From the NCBI RefSeq assembly GCF_024171885.1, contig NZ_JAMTCP010000020.1, positions 1 to 64,000 on the forward strand: 64,000 bases of DNA. Direction: 5' to 3'. The DNA is from Streptoalloteichus tenebrarius (lineage in GTDB: Bacteria; Actinomycetota; Actinomycetes; Mycobacteriales; Pseudonocardiaceae). The notes under the pieces were generated by a model. The model did no database searches and was not told the DNA's origin. It saw only the letters and a list, made by a program, of their open reading frames with translations. Positions 8,914-17,877 of the stretch are shown piece by piece. The first letter of the stretch is position 1. The number at the start of each line of letters is the position of its first letter. The translations under genes and the position numbers were made by a program.

Positions 8914-11036
8914 TACTCCCAGGTGACGGTCATGGGCTTGGTGGGGCGGTCCAGGACCACGCGGCCGGGGTTGGTGTCCGGCTGGGGCGCGGCGTCCGGG
9001 ATGGCGAAGCGGACCGTGGACGAGCGGAAGCCCTGGTCCCAGGTCGTGACCTCGCTTGCGACCTGCTCGGCGAGTTCCTGACCGCTGGCGCCGTGGCCGA
9101 TGACGCCGACCTCGTAGCGCCGGCCGCCGTCCTGGCCGGACTCGGCGGGGCGGATGGTGAGGTAGGCCAGGCTGCCGTCGGCGGCGGTGGTGGCCATCGC
9201 CACGGTGGGGAACATCGGCCGGACCAGGCCGCTGTCCTTCGCCGCCGGGGCGACCTCCATGCGCATGAGGGGGTTGGGCAGGTGGCAGGCCAGCCACAGG
9301 TCCAGCCACTCGAAGGACTCCCTCGGGACGAAGTGCACGCCGGTCCACACCTCGCGGGCGGGGGTGTCGAAGACTCCGGCGAGGGTGTCCGGGTTGGTGG
9401 CGTGGTTGTTGTCCTTGTGGGTCTGCAACGTCACGTCGCCTGGGTTGAGTCCGGTGCTGGTGAGGTCGAGGACGCGACGGGCGTCGTCGCCGAGGCCCCG
9501 CAGGGGCATGAAGATCGCCATCTCGCTGCCGAGGCTGCTCCAGCCGTCCTGGTCGCGTTCGAAGACGATGCTGCGTGAGGCGCACCCGCGCAGGCGCACC
9601 GGGGCCACCAGACGTCCGCCGGGGGCGAGCTGGTCGAGCCAGGCAGCCGGGACTTCGTGGGCGCCGACGGTGGCGATGACGCGGTCGAAGGGCGCGGTCT
9701 CCGGGTGGCCGAGCGCGCCGTCGGCGGCGACCGCCTTCACGTTGCTGATGCCGGCGGCGGCGAGGTGCTCGCGGGCACCGGTGACGAGGTCCTCGTCGAT
9801 GTCGATCGTGGTGACGCGTCCGGTCGGGCCGGTGAGGGTGGCCATCAGGGCGGCGTTGTAGCCGGTGGCCGCGCCGATTTCCAGCAGCCGCTCGCCGGGC
9901 TGGATGCCGAGCTGTTCGAGCATCATGGCGACGATCTTGGGCTGCGATGCGGCGCTGATGCGGGTGCCGTCGCCCTCGTGCTTGGTGTAGACGGGGTCGT
10001 CGGCGTACGCCTCGGCCAGGGGAAGGCCGGGGAGGAACAGGTGGCGCGGCACCTGCCGGAACGCGGCCTCGACCGCGTCAGTGCGGACGGTGCCGTCCTT
10101 GACGAGACGGTCGGCGAGCTGGGCGCGCAGCTCGTCGGCCGAGTCGGTGGAGGCGTCACTCACAGTAGTCGTCATTGCGGGAACCCTCACGGTGTCGGCG
10201 GTGGTGGTCCCGGCTGGTGCCTGCCGGGTAGGCGTGCCCTGGGAGTTGGCGTGGAAGACGGTGTCGACGGCCAGCGCGGCGAGCGTGGCCTGATCGGGTC
10301 CGGAGAGACCAGCGCGGTTGGCGTGGAAGATGAAGTGGTGCGCCAAGGTCGCGCGCAGGCCCCGCTCGAGGTGTCCGTCGCGGGCGAGGTCGGCGAGTCG
10401 GCGGCCAGCGGTGTCGAACGCCGCCCACCATGTCTCCGGCACCGCGTCGGGCGCCACGTCGGTGATCCTGTGCGTGTTGGTGGTCATCAGCCGTCGCACG
10501 GCTTGACGCAACCGCTCGGTGCGCTCGGAGTCGATGTGGTTGGTGTGGGCGGCGGGCCGGAGCGCCGCCACCTTGGCCCAGACGTCGCCCTGCTCGAACC
10601 AGTCCAGCCCGGCGGCACGCAGCATCGCGCTGAACAACAGCACGGTGGTCTCCCGCTGACCCAAGGCCGCAGGTGCCGTGGTGCGGGCCAGGCAGTGGCG
10701 GCTGTCGTGGTGGAACAGCGTGTGCGCGATGTCCATCCCGGCCGGGCCGCCGAAGGCGACGGTCTCCGGTTCGTAGATGCCGCGGGTCCAGCGGGCGACC
10801 TGCCCGTCAGCTTCCAACTCGGCCAGCAGCGTGTCGACCACGGTCGTGTCGGGGTTGACCGGCTGGTAGCGCAGCCGCCAGGCGGGCGTCTTGCGCAGGT
10901 GCCACCAGGTGTCCAGTTCACCGTCCTGCTGGGCCTGGTCGAGGGCGGGCGCGAGCAGGGTCGCGGCGGTGTGCTTGGCGGTGGGCGGGTCGGCGAACTC
11001 GACCAGGTAGTGGTGCCAGCGGCTGTCCGGCGGCAT
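8913..11036 (-). CDS. FxLD-system methyltransferase: SpaB_C-like domain plus PIMT-like methyltransferase
   Basis: 707 aa, ATG 11036 behind a GGAAGGAG-type site (11046-11055) and 27 nt after the cyclase stop. Residues 1-260 are a thiopeptide-type (SpaB C-terminal-like) domain: SRWHHYLVEFADPP, WWHLRKTPAWRLRYQP, HTLFHHDSRHCL. From about residue 310 comes a protein-L-isoaspartate O-methyltransferase domain: RQVPRHLFLPG, ISAASQPKIVAMMLEQL, LLEIGAATGYNAALMATL, FDRVIATVGAHEVPAAWLDQ. Enzymes of this class methylate an Asp side chain in class I lanthipeptides, giving aspartimide or isoaspartate. The precursor next door has an Asp-Asp-Gly in its core, a good candidate site; that link is inference. Confidence 0.88.
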   Translation of the reverse strand: MPPDSRWHHYLVEFADPPTAKHTAATLLAPALDQAQQDGELDTWWHLRKTPAWRLRYQPVNPDTTVVDTLLAELEADGQVARWTRGIYEPETVAFGGPAGMDIAHTLFHHDSRHCLARTTAPAALGQRETTVLLFSAMLRAAGLDWFEQGDVWAKVAALRPAAHTNHIDSERTERLRQAVRRLMTTNTHRITDVAPDAVPETWWAAFDTAGRRLADLARDGHLERGLRATLAHHFIFHANRAGLSGPDQATLAALAVDTVFHANSQGTPTRQAPAGTTTADTVRVPAMTTTVSDASTDSADELRAQLADRLVKDGTVRTDAVEAAFRQVPRHLFLPGLPLAEAYADDPVYTKHEGDGTRISAASQPKIVAMMLEQLGIQPGERLLEIGAATGYNAALMATLTGPTGRVTTIDIDEDLVTGAREHLAAAGISNVKAVAADGALGHPETAPFDRVIATVGAHEVPAAWLDQLAPGGRLVAPVRLRGCASRSIVFERDQDGWSSLGSEMAIFMPLRGLGDDARRVLDLTSTGLNPGDVTLQTHKDNNHATNPDTLAGVFDTPAREVWTGVHFVPRESFEWLDLWLACHLPNPLMRMEVAPAAKDSGLVRPMFPTVAMATTAADGSLAYLTIRPAESGQDGGRRYEVGVIGHGASGQELAEQVASEVTTWDQGFRSSTVRFAIPDAAPQPDTNPGRVVLDRPTKPMTVTWE

Positions 11037-11063
11037 CGGCGCGGGGTCTCCTTCCGGGGTGGG

Positions 11064-12311
11064 TCAGGTGATCAGCAGGCAGGTGTCCCAGCCCGTGGCG
11101 GGCTCGGTCGCGGCGGCGAGGGCGGCCAAGCCGACTCCGGCGGCGCCCTCCAGCACGCCGGGGCCGTCGGGGACGGGCTGGGTGCGGGCGCGGTGGAACA
11201 GGTCGGTGGCTAGCGCGTGGAGCCGGGTCGCGGCGGGTCCGGTCGTGTCGGTGGCGGCGCGGGCGGTGATGCGGGCGAGTCCGGCGTAGCCGTGGCACAG
11301 CGAGGTGTCACTGACCAACGCATCCTGGGCCGGGTCGGTCACCGCGCTGATCAGGGCGTCTTCGGCGATCTGGCCGTGAGGAGCGTCGCCGAGGGCCAGG
11401 GCGGCGAGGTGCAGGGCGCGGGCGATACCGGCTGTTCCGTAGCACCAGCTCGGGCGGCGGTCGGCTCCGCTGTGCCGCACGGGCGCGGGTCTCGATCGCG
11501 CCTCGTCCCTGGTGATCATGTAGGGCCAGCGATGCCCGCCGGGGGTGTCGATGCGCCAGGAATCCAGGCACGCGCAGATCGCCTCGAGCGCCTCGCGCTG
11601 CCCGTCCACAATGACGCCCCGGCGCAGGGCCTGGGCCAGCAGCGCCAACGGGCCGCTGATGCCGTGCGCGAGGCCGAAGTTGCCGTGGCCGCCGGGGAAC
11701 TCGTCCTCCACGCGACCGGTGGGACCGGTCAGGGTCCACCACCCCGGCAGCTCCTCTCCCTCGATCATCACCGGTTGGGTGAGGCGCACCAGGGCACCCA
11801 GCACAGCCCGTAGGGCGGTGCCACCGGCATCGTGGTGCAGCAGGTACGCGCCGAGACCGGCGAGGCCGCGGATCGTGTCGAACTCGGCCATCAGCGGCAA
11901 CATCCCGGCGTCCATGCGCGTGTGCGCGGTGTCGACGCGGGCATGGGCATCGGCGGCGATCTGCTGGGCCAGAGGCGCGAGCGCGGATCGATACGTGCCG
12001 GGGCGGACCGTGGCGGCGCCCGCGAGGGCGCGGGCCACGGCCGGCGCGCCGTAGAACCCGCCGGTGCTCGCCCCGGCGGTGACCGGCTTGCCGACGACGA
12101 CGGTCAGCCACTCGTGGGCGCGGTCGAACGGCCGGATCCCGGCCGCCGCCAGCTCGATGTGCAGCAACGCGACACCAGGAGCCCCGTGGGCCAGCGACTG
12201 GTGCCACCACGGCTGATCAGTGGGCAAGTCGGCGGCGTCGGGCCGGGCGAGACGGTCGGCGATCTCCACCGCGAACTCGACCGCAGTGTCTGAGGCGAGG
12301 TCGGCGTTCAT
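11064..12311 (-). CDS. LanC-like lanthionine cyclase
   Basis: 415 aa. ATG 12311 overlaps the dehydratase stop (ATGA); an upstream in-frame start would read into that gene. The zinc ligands of LanC enzymes are present: C290 in PSWCYG, and C339 with H340 in SLCHGYAG. The GNFGLAHGISGP and GGFYGAPAVA segments match the alpha/alpha toroid of the family. It would catalyse Michael addition of precursor Cys thiols to dehydro-residues made by the LanB partner. It lies between the dehydratase and the methyltransferase, all on the minus strand and tightly packed. Confidence 0.92.
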   Translation of the reverse strand: MNADLASDTAVEFAVEIADRLARPDAADLPTDQPWWHQSLAHGAPGVALLHIELAAAGIRPFDRAHEWLTVVVGKPVTAGASTGGFYGAPAVARALAGAATVRPGTYRSALAPLAQQIAADAHARVDTAHTRMDAGMLPLMAEFDTIRGLAGLGAYLLHHDAGGTALRAVLGALVRLTQPVMIEGEELPGWWTLTGPTGRVEDEFPGGHGNFGLAHGISGPLALLAQALRRGVIVDGQREALEAICACLDSWRIDTPGGHRWPYMITRDEARSRPAPVRHSGADRRPSWCYGTAGIARALHLAALALGDAPHGQIAEDALISAVTDPAQDALVSDTSLCHGYAGLARITARAATDTTGPAATRLHALATDLFHRARTQPVPDGPGVLEGAAGVGLAALAAATEPATGWDTCLLIT

Positions 12312-15300
12312 CGAGGTCCTCCCGCGCGGGCAGCGAAGGTCAGGGCCGCGGTCCGGGCCAAGTAAAGGCACACCGCCTTGTCCTCGGGCTCGATGCCACA
12401 CGCCCGCAGGAAATGGGTGTGCAGCAACGACCCCAAGACTGCGTCCGGGTCAACGCCCTCGGCGTCGGCCCCGGACAGGTGCGCGTGGTAGGCGGCCAGG
12501 GCCTCGGCTCGTTCGGCCCACGTCACGACGATCGCTTCCCCGCCTGGTTCGCCGCGCAGGGCGCGGAAGTTCTCGCTGGGGTCGGCCAGGCGCCGTGCCT
12601 CGGTGAACACCGGCCGAGGCACGACGGCCGGCGGCTTGGCCGGGACATGGTCGATCAGCCACCGCATCCCGGCCTCGGTCCCTCCGGTGAAAGCGATCGC
12701 GATGGCGGCGAAGTTCGCCGCGGCCAGGGCGTGATGGTGAGGACGCATGGGCTGGGCGAGTTGGGTGACCACGGCGCGGGAGTCGGCGGTGAAGACGGCC
12801 TCGGCGGCGGTCAACGCCGCTCCCGAGCCCCAGCGGCCGGTCTCCGGGTAGGAGGTCGCAAAGGCCACCTCGCGCAGCAAGCCCAGACGGCGCAGCCGGT
12901 CGGTCCAGGCGCTGACCCGGCCGGCGGCCTCGCCGAACACCGCGGGGTCGGAGCTGGGCAGCGCGATACGCAGGCGCAGGTAGTGCTCGTCGCCCTCGCA
13001 GAACCGCAGGAACCACCACTGCGGCTGGTCCTCGCCCCACTCCGCCAGCAGCGCGGGCAGATGCGCGCCGAGCACGGCGTTCTGGCGTTGCCGGTCGCCG
13101 TAGAGCTTGGCGAACAGCAGCGGCGACGCACCGGGCGGCAGGCCGTGCTCACCAGGCCGGACAATCCGCCGAGGTGTCGGGCGCGGCGGTCGTGCCGTGG
13201 CCTGCGGCTGGCGGGCGCCTAGGGGCACGACGACCTCGTGGGCCCGGCCGTCGAGCCACCCGGCGGCATCCTCGGCGGGGCCTTCCTCCAGCACCGCATA
13301 CGGATTAGTGGTCAGGTGCTCGTGTAGCAGCACCCGGTGCGCCTCCTCGGCGAGGTCCAGCGGCAACCGCCAGTCACCGTCGACCAGAAGCACTGCCTCC
13401 GGGAGCCGACGACGGGTGCGCCAGTCGGTCACCGCGGCGTCCCAGGTCGCCCAGTCGGCGGTCCGATCGGGGAGGTCGGCAGCGGCCAGCCGCCAGCGGG
13501 CCGGGGACAGTACGACGCGGCCGGAGCGCACTCGGGGAAGGAACGGCAGGGTGGCCGCCGCGCCCCAGTCGAGGTCGGTGACCTCCGCGCGGTGGGCGCG
13601 GGTGAGCTCGATCAGGAAGCGGGCCAGCGGCGGCGTATGCTTGCGCAGGTTGAGCGCGTGCATCCCCCATGCCTCGACTCTCGCACCGAGGCCGGGTGCG
13701 GTCAGATACAGCCGGTCGCTATCGCAACTGACCGCCAAGTCCGCCGCCGTGAGCACCGCAGCCGAGGCAGTGCCGCGGTGTTCGGCGAGGCTGATGACAG
13801 TCGGCAGGACCTGGACGCTGCGGCTGACGTGAGCGGTGGCGGGGTCCAGCGGTGGGAATGACAACTGGGCCGCAAGGACCTCCTCCGGTTCCGGCGAGGT
13901 CAGCAGCGGCGTTGTCAACGTCCGGCGATCCTGCTGATCGAGCAGGTGCAGGAAGCGGCCGATGACGACGCCGGCCGACCGTGAGACCGAGGTGACCGCG
14001 AGCTGAAACCTGCCCTCCTTCAAGGCCCGCAGGCTCGAGGAATCGACGCGTGCGCACAGCTCGAGGTGCGAGGGCAGCCGCACCGAGCGCACAGGCGCCT
14101 GCTCCAGTTCGGAGATCAACTTCTCGTCGAGAACGACTTCGCGGTGCCCGTCCAACGCGGCGGCTTGGGCGACGGCCAGGAGCCGGTCGTCCCGAGGCGT
14201 CCGCTGTGGGCGAGGAGCGGTCCTGGTGGTGCCGGGGTAGCCGTCAGGCCAGCCGATCCCGCTGTCCGCGACGACTTCCAGCAGCGGCACCTGTGTGCCG
14301 GTGCCGAACCGCTGGTAAAAGCGCCGGTGGTAGTCCGCCCAGGTTGTGGTGCCCCTGGGGCGGGAGGTCAGGCGCGCCAGCAGCAGCGCAGCGCGTTCGG
14401 CTTCTCGGGCGACCGGCTCGGGGAGCACGACGTCTAGGTCCAGCCGTAGGCCGACTGTGACGGGGTTCCGCCGCGACGGAGCCAGGCGGCTCATGGAGGC
14501 GGCGGCGTCGGCCCGTAGCGTGTGCCGCGTTTCGGCAGAGCCGTGTTGATGCTGCCGCAACAGGTCGTGGATGTCGTTCAGCGCCGCGCACTGCTCGGCG
14601 GCAGCCTCGCCGACCTCCACCAGCTCGCGCGCCAGGTGGCCCAGTGCATCGGGCTCGGTGCTCGGTGCGTGCAGGTTGGTGACGAGAACACGGTGTGCGA
14701 CCAGCGTGGTGAGCAAGCCAGTCACCGTGCCCGCAGCTCCATGTGGGAACTCGGTCTGGACTTTCGCGCGCAAGTCATCGAAGCGGATCGGTTCGCGCGC
14801 AGCGCACACGGCCGTGCGTACTGGGCCCGTGTATCGAAGCTCGACTTCGACAGCACCGGTGCCCCGGTTGCTGATGGTCGGCTGGTACGGCACGACAAGA
14901 CGCTCACCTCGCACCGTCAACGTGGTGTTGGCGACGACGAGCAATCGCTCCAGGACCGCGGGGTGATCTTCCAGATGACTGATGACCTCGGCCAGCCATC
15001 CGGCGTCAGCCACGGCAACCGCCTGGTGATCATCGCCCGAACGCCGGGACGGAACCGAGGCGAACCGCCCGGCGGCGACCCCTGCGAACAGGCCGTTGGG
15101 AGTCGGACGGCCAGTCAGCCGCGCCAGGTAGCGCACCACGGACAACACCGCGCGTCGTACGTCACGCTCGCCGGCAACCGTTGCGCCAAACAGGTTGCGG
15201 ATGCGGTCAGCAAGGATGGGACTGGCGAGGCCGATGGCATCGCGGGCAGCTTCGACCTCCCACACTCGGCGCAGCCAATCCACCCACTCCGTGACAGTGT

Positions 15301-15421
15301 CAGCCCCGGTAGCCGTCAGCGCTGGCCACGGCGGAAGTTTGAGATCGCTCTGGGCAACGGCTCGGACCAACACGCAATCCGCGGCTCGGAAACCGACGCG
15401 ATCGGGCAAGGCCGTGGACAC
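12308..15421 (-). CDS. Class I lanthipeptide dehydratase (LanB-like)
   Basis: About 1037 aa from GTG 15421, preceded by GAAAGG; the longer frame to 15556 crosses the hairpin and the precursor gene and is rejected. The N-terminal two thirds match the tRNA-Glu-dependent glutamylation domain of LanB (ADRIRNLFGA, VRYLARLTGRPTPNGLFAGV, GRFLHLLD). The C-terminal quarter matches the SpaB_C glutamate-elimination domain (SPLLFAKLYGDRQRQNAVL, WWFLRFCEGDEHYLRLRI, EVAFATSYPETGRWG). It would dehydrate Ser/Thr in the FxLD precursor. Full length for the family. Confidence 0.93.
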   Translation of the reverse strand: MSTALPDRVGFRAADCVLVRAVAQSDLKLPPWPALTATGADTVTEWVDWLRRVWEVEAARDAIGLASPILADRIRNLFGATVAGERDVRRAVLSVVRYLARLTGRPTPNGLFAGVAAGRFASVPSRRSGDDHQAVAVADAGWLAEVISHLEDHPAVLERLLVVANTTLTVRGERLVVPYQPTISNRGTGAVEVELRYTGPVRTAVCAAREPIRFDDLRAKVQTEFPHGAAGTVTGLLTTLVAHRVLVTNLHAPSTEPDALGHLARELVEVGEAAAEQCAALNDIHDLLRQHQHGSAETRHTLRADAAASMSRLAPSRRNPVTVGLRLDLDVVLPEPVAREAERAALLLARLTSRPRGTTTWADYHRRFYQRFGTGTQVPLLEVVADSGIGWPDGYPGTTRTAPRPQRTPRDDRLLAVAQAAALDGHREVVLDEKLISELEQAPVRSVRLPSHLELCARVDSSSLRALKEGRFQLAVTSVSRSAGVVIGRFLHLLDQQDRRTLTTPLLTSPEPEEVLAAQLSFPPLDPATAHVSRSVQVLPTVISLAEHRGTASAAVLTAADLAVSCDSDRLYLTAPGLGARVEAWGMHALNLRKHTPPLARFLIELTRAHRAEVTDLDWGAAATLPFLPRVRSGRVVLSPARWRLAAADLPDRTADWATWDAAVTDWRTRRRLPEAVLLVDGDWRLPLDLAEEAHRVLLHEHLTTNPYAVLEEGPAEDAAGWLDGRAHEVVVPLGARQPQATARPPRPTPRRIVRPGEHGLPPGASPLLFAKLYGDRQRQNAVLGAHLPALLAEWGEDQPQWWFLRFCEGDEHYLRLRIALPSSDPAVFGEAAGRVSAWTDRLRRLGLLREVAFATSYPETGRWGSGAALTAAEAVFTADSRAVVTQLAQPMRPHHHALAAANFAAIAIAFTGGTEAGMRWLIDHVPAKPPAVVPRPVFTEARRLADPSENFRALRGEPGGEAIVVTWAERAEALAAYHAHLSGADAEGVDPDAVLGSLLHTHFLRACGIEPEDKAVCLYLARTAALTFAARAGGPR

Positions 15422-15452
15422 CGGGCACCTTTCAGAAAGCGACAGATGGAGT

Positions 15453-15490
15453 CTGGACGCCCGCCCGCGAGGCCGCGGGCGGGTGTCCAG
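15453..15490 (-). terminator. Strong hairpin between FxLD precursor and dehydratase genes
   Basis: CTGGAC (15453-15458) pairs with GTCCAG (15485-15490), and CCGCCCGCG (15461-15469) pairs with CGCGGGCGG (15474-15482), leaving a 4-nt loop. There is no T-tract. Its position, between the stop of the precursor (15504) and the start of the dehydratase (15421), fits an attenuator that lets the peptide be made in excess over its enzymes, or an mRNA-stabilising element. Confidence 0.75.
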
Positions 15491-15503
15491 TCGCTCGTGA
15501 CAA

Positions 15504-15689
15504 TCAGGCGGAGGTGATGCAGGTCGACTTCTCGCACGTACTCCCGCAGCCGTCATCCGTCATGTTGATCAGATGCGCCGGGTCCACCACCTCGACCAGC
15601 GTGATGTCGAGGTCGAACTCCGCGCCCGTCGCGACCTCCGCAGCGGGCGTGGTCACCGTGGTCGGCGACCACTCCATTTGAACCGTCAC
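15504..15689 (-). CDS. FxLD-family lanthipeptide precursor
   Basis: 61 aa from GTG 15689, which follows AAGGAGG (15694-15700) by 4 nt; ATG 15677 (MEWSPTTV...) is the alternative but is badly spaced. The leader contains the family signature F-D-L-D in GAEFDLDITLVEVVDPAH. The C-terminal core, about NMTDDGCGSTCEKSTCITSA, has three Cys and several Ser/Thr for lanthionine formation, plus an Asp-Gly step suited to aspartimide chemistry by the PIMT-like enzyme. It is first in the minus-strand cluster, upstream of dehydratase, cyclase and methyltransferase. No dedicated protease or exporter is adjacent. Confidence 0.85.
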   Translation of the reverse strand: MTVQMEWSPTTVTTPAAEVATGAEFDLDITLVEVVDPAHLINMTDDGCGSTCEKSTCITSA

Positions 15690-16140
15690 AGATCCTCCTT
15701 CGTGGGTTTCACGCCCCGAGTCCCCGTGCGTCGGCCATGACTCGCCGCCAGCAGGCGGACCAGCCTGGAGTTCGACACGGTGTACCAACTGCTCCCACCA
15801 ACACACCCGCAAGCGGGAACCCCTCGAAGTGGAGGGCGGCCACACCACCACACACCCCTCAGCGGCGCGTCCCGGTGAAAGACGCTTCCGGGTACTCGGA
15901 CTGCGCCGGAAGCGGAAGCTCGCCCAGACCGCAGCGACCTCAGTCAACTCTCGGTGATCAACGGCAACCAGAGCGACGGCGCGGCGGCAATGAGGCGGCA
16001 ATGAGGCGTCACCCGACCTGACCTGCGGAAACGCCGATTTTGTGGCGGTAGTCCGAACGGGTGCTGCTCGCCGAGCGGGTGATCAGTCTTGACCAGTAGC
16101 TGGTTATCGTGGCAGGTGACCAACAGGCGAGGTGGTGTTC
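15690..16140. other. Divergent intergenic region, FxLD precursor / XRE gene
   Basis: About 450 bp between the precursor start on the minus strand and the XRE start on the plus strand. It must hold both promoters. Apart from the precursor ribosome site I see no confident -35/-10 pair. Upstream of the XRE gene the sequence TTGACCAGTAGCTGGTTATC contains a short palindrome (CCAGTAGCTGG, imperfect), a possible operator. Short open frames on both strands here look like chance. Confidence 0.5.
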
Positions 16141-17423
16141 ATGGGCGACCGGCGAGAAGCCTTCGCCGCGCGGCGTGAGCAGATGGGCTACACCCAGGAG
16201 AGCTTCGGGGCGGCAGTGGGGTGGAGTTCTCCACCGTTGGACGCTGGGAACGGGGCGAGCTGACCCCGCAGCCGTACCGTCGCCGTCGTATCGCGAAGGC
16301 GCTCGGTGTGAGCCTCGACGAGTTGGGTGCGTTGCTCACACCAACCCGGCAACCTTCTACCGTTGCCGTTGTACCACCCGACCCTGCGGAGGCCGACGAC
16401 ATGAACCGTCGAGACCTGCTGCGCTTGTTCAGCATGACGGGCGCGTTGCTCGCGCTGCCGGCTGACGAGCTAGCTCTCGGCGATGTCGACCGGCTCGCTG
16501 CGGCGGCTCCCACCGGCATGGTGGACACGGCCGCGGCAGCGGAGTTCGCCCAACTCAACTCCCACCTGTGGCGCGTGTTCGCCCTGTCACCGACCAAGGC
16601 GCAGGTGCTACCACTGGTGCGGGCCCAGCTCCACGTGCTCACCGACTCTCTACGCCAGCCGCAGACATCAGCCATTCGGCGGCGGCTGTGCGAACTGACT
16701 GCCGACCTGTATCAGCTGGCTGGCGAGATCTTCTTCGACGGCGACCAGTACACCGATGCCGCTCACTGCTACGCCCTGGTGGCGACAGCGGGCCGGGAGG
16801 CCGCCGCTTCCGACCTGTGGGCCTGCGCGTTGACCAGACATGCCTTCATCGCCGTGTACGAGCGTCGGTTCGCCGAGGCCGTACCGCTGCTCGACCTGGC
16901 CGCCAACCTGGCCCGCCGAGGCGACCCCAGCCTGTCGACCCGACAATGGATCGCCGCAGTGCAGGCGGAGTCCTTCGCCGGTCTCGGTGACCTGGATGCC
17001 TGCCAGCGCGCACTCGACACGGCCGCCGAGGTTCAGCACCTGCCGGGCCCGGTCCACAACGGCGGTTGGCTCCGGTTCGACGGCTCCCGCCTGGCCGAGG
17101 AACGCGGCACCTGCTACGTCAACCTGGGCCGCTACGACCTCGCTGAAGCCGCCCTGACCAATGCGCTGGCCGGCGACCTGACCGCCCGCCGGAAAGCCGG
17201 TGTGCTCACCGACCTGGGGATGATCGGAGTACATCGGCGCGATCCTGACCAGGTCGCGAGCTACGTCGACGCCGCCCTGGCAACCGCCCGCCAGACCGGC
17301 TCCGGAGTCATCGCACGCAAGCTGCGCGGCCTACAGCCGAACCTGGCCCCTTTGCTCACCGATCAACAGATCCAACGACTCGACGCCGAGATCACCGAAC
17401 TCGTCGGCAACCGCGCCGCATGA
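16141..17423 (+). pseudogene. XRE-family HTH/TPR regulator with -1 frameshift in a G-run
   Basis: ATG 16141 reads MGDRREAFAARREQMGYTQE then SFGAAVG, but one G is missing in the run 16218-16221, so this frame stops at 16261. The rest (EFSTVGRWERGELTPQPYRR and about 390 residues) is in the -1 frame to 17423. A GTG at 16221 could reinitiate there, but the protein would lack the first half of the HTH. After the HTH there is an internal twin-arginine-like stretch (MNRRDLLRLFSMTGALLALP), seen in many such regulators, then TPR-like helices. The stop overlaps the next gene by 4 nt. A homopolymer error or a true deletion are both plausible. Confidence 0.75.
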
Positions 17424-17797
17424 TGGAGGACGACAGGATGCAGAACGACCGTGGCCGCGTGTTCCGCGAGGCGTGGATCGCCGGAGTCACCAAGCACTAC
17501 CCCGGCGAGCCCAAGCCCGGATACATCACCCCGTGGGAGCAAACCCCGGACTGGGAACGCGACGCCGCGACCGCCGTGTACGACCAGGTCCTCGCCTTCA
17601 TCAAGGCCACCAACGGCGCCACCGCCAAGCTCACCCAGGACCAGAAAGGCCGTTTCGTGGCGCTGTGCTGGATCGGCCAGATCTACAAGCACTTCCCTGA
17701 CCCGAAGCCGTCTTACGTCGCGGACTGGAACGACTTGCCGGACTGGCAGAAGGCCACGGACATCGACATCTTCGAGCGCATCGAACAGGACGTCTAA
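17420..17797 (+). CDS. Small protein with two internal repeats (KHxP..KP..W..PDW)
   Basis: 125 aa if it starts at ATG 17420 (ATGA overlap with the XRE gene), or 119 aa from ATG 17438, which has GGAGGA just upstream. It consists of two copies of one motif: VTKHYPGEPKPGYITPWEQT with PDWERDAATAVYDQV, and IYKHFPDPKPSYVADWNDLP with DWQKATDIDIFERI. No catalytic or membrane features are seen. Coupling to an XRE-TPR regulator suggests a partner or effector role. The function is unknown. Confidence 0.75.
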   Translation: MMEDDRMQNDRGRVFREAWIAGVTKHYPGEPKPGYITPWEQTPDWERDAATAVYDQVLAFIKATNGATAKLTQDQKGRFVALCWIGQIYKHFPDPKPSYVADWNDLPDWQKATDIDIFERIEQDV

Positions 17798-17877
17798 GCC
17801 CATACGGCGGTAGGGGCGGCACCGCCTTCATGCCCTCGGCGTGGCGGACGTGTGAACGGGTGGAGTGAGGTAAGCGC

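Noticed and set aside
9657-11213. 518-codon plus-strand frame opposite the FxLD methyltransferase
   Set aside because: Gly/Val/Arg-rich shadow of a gene with intact SAM-binding motifs.
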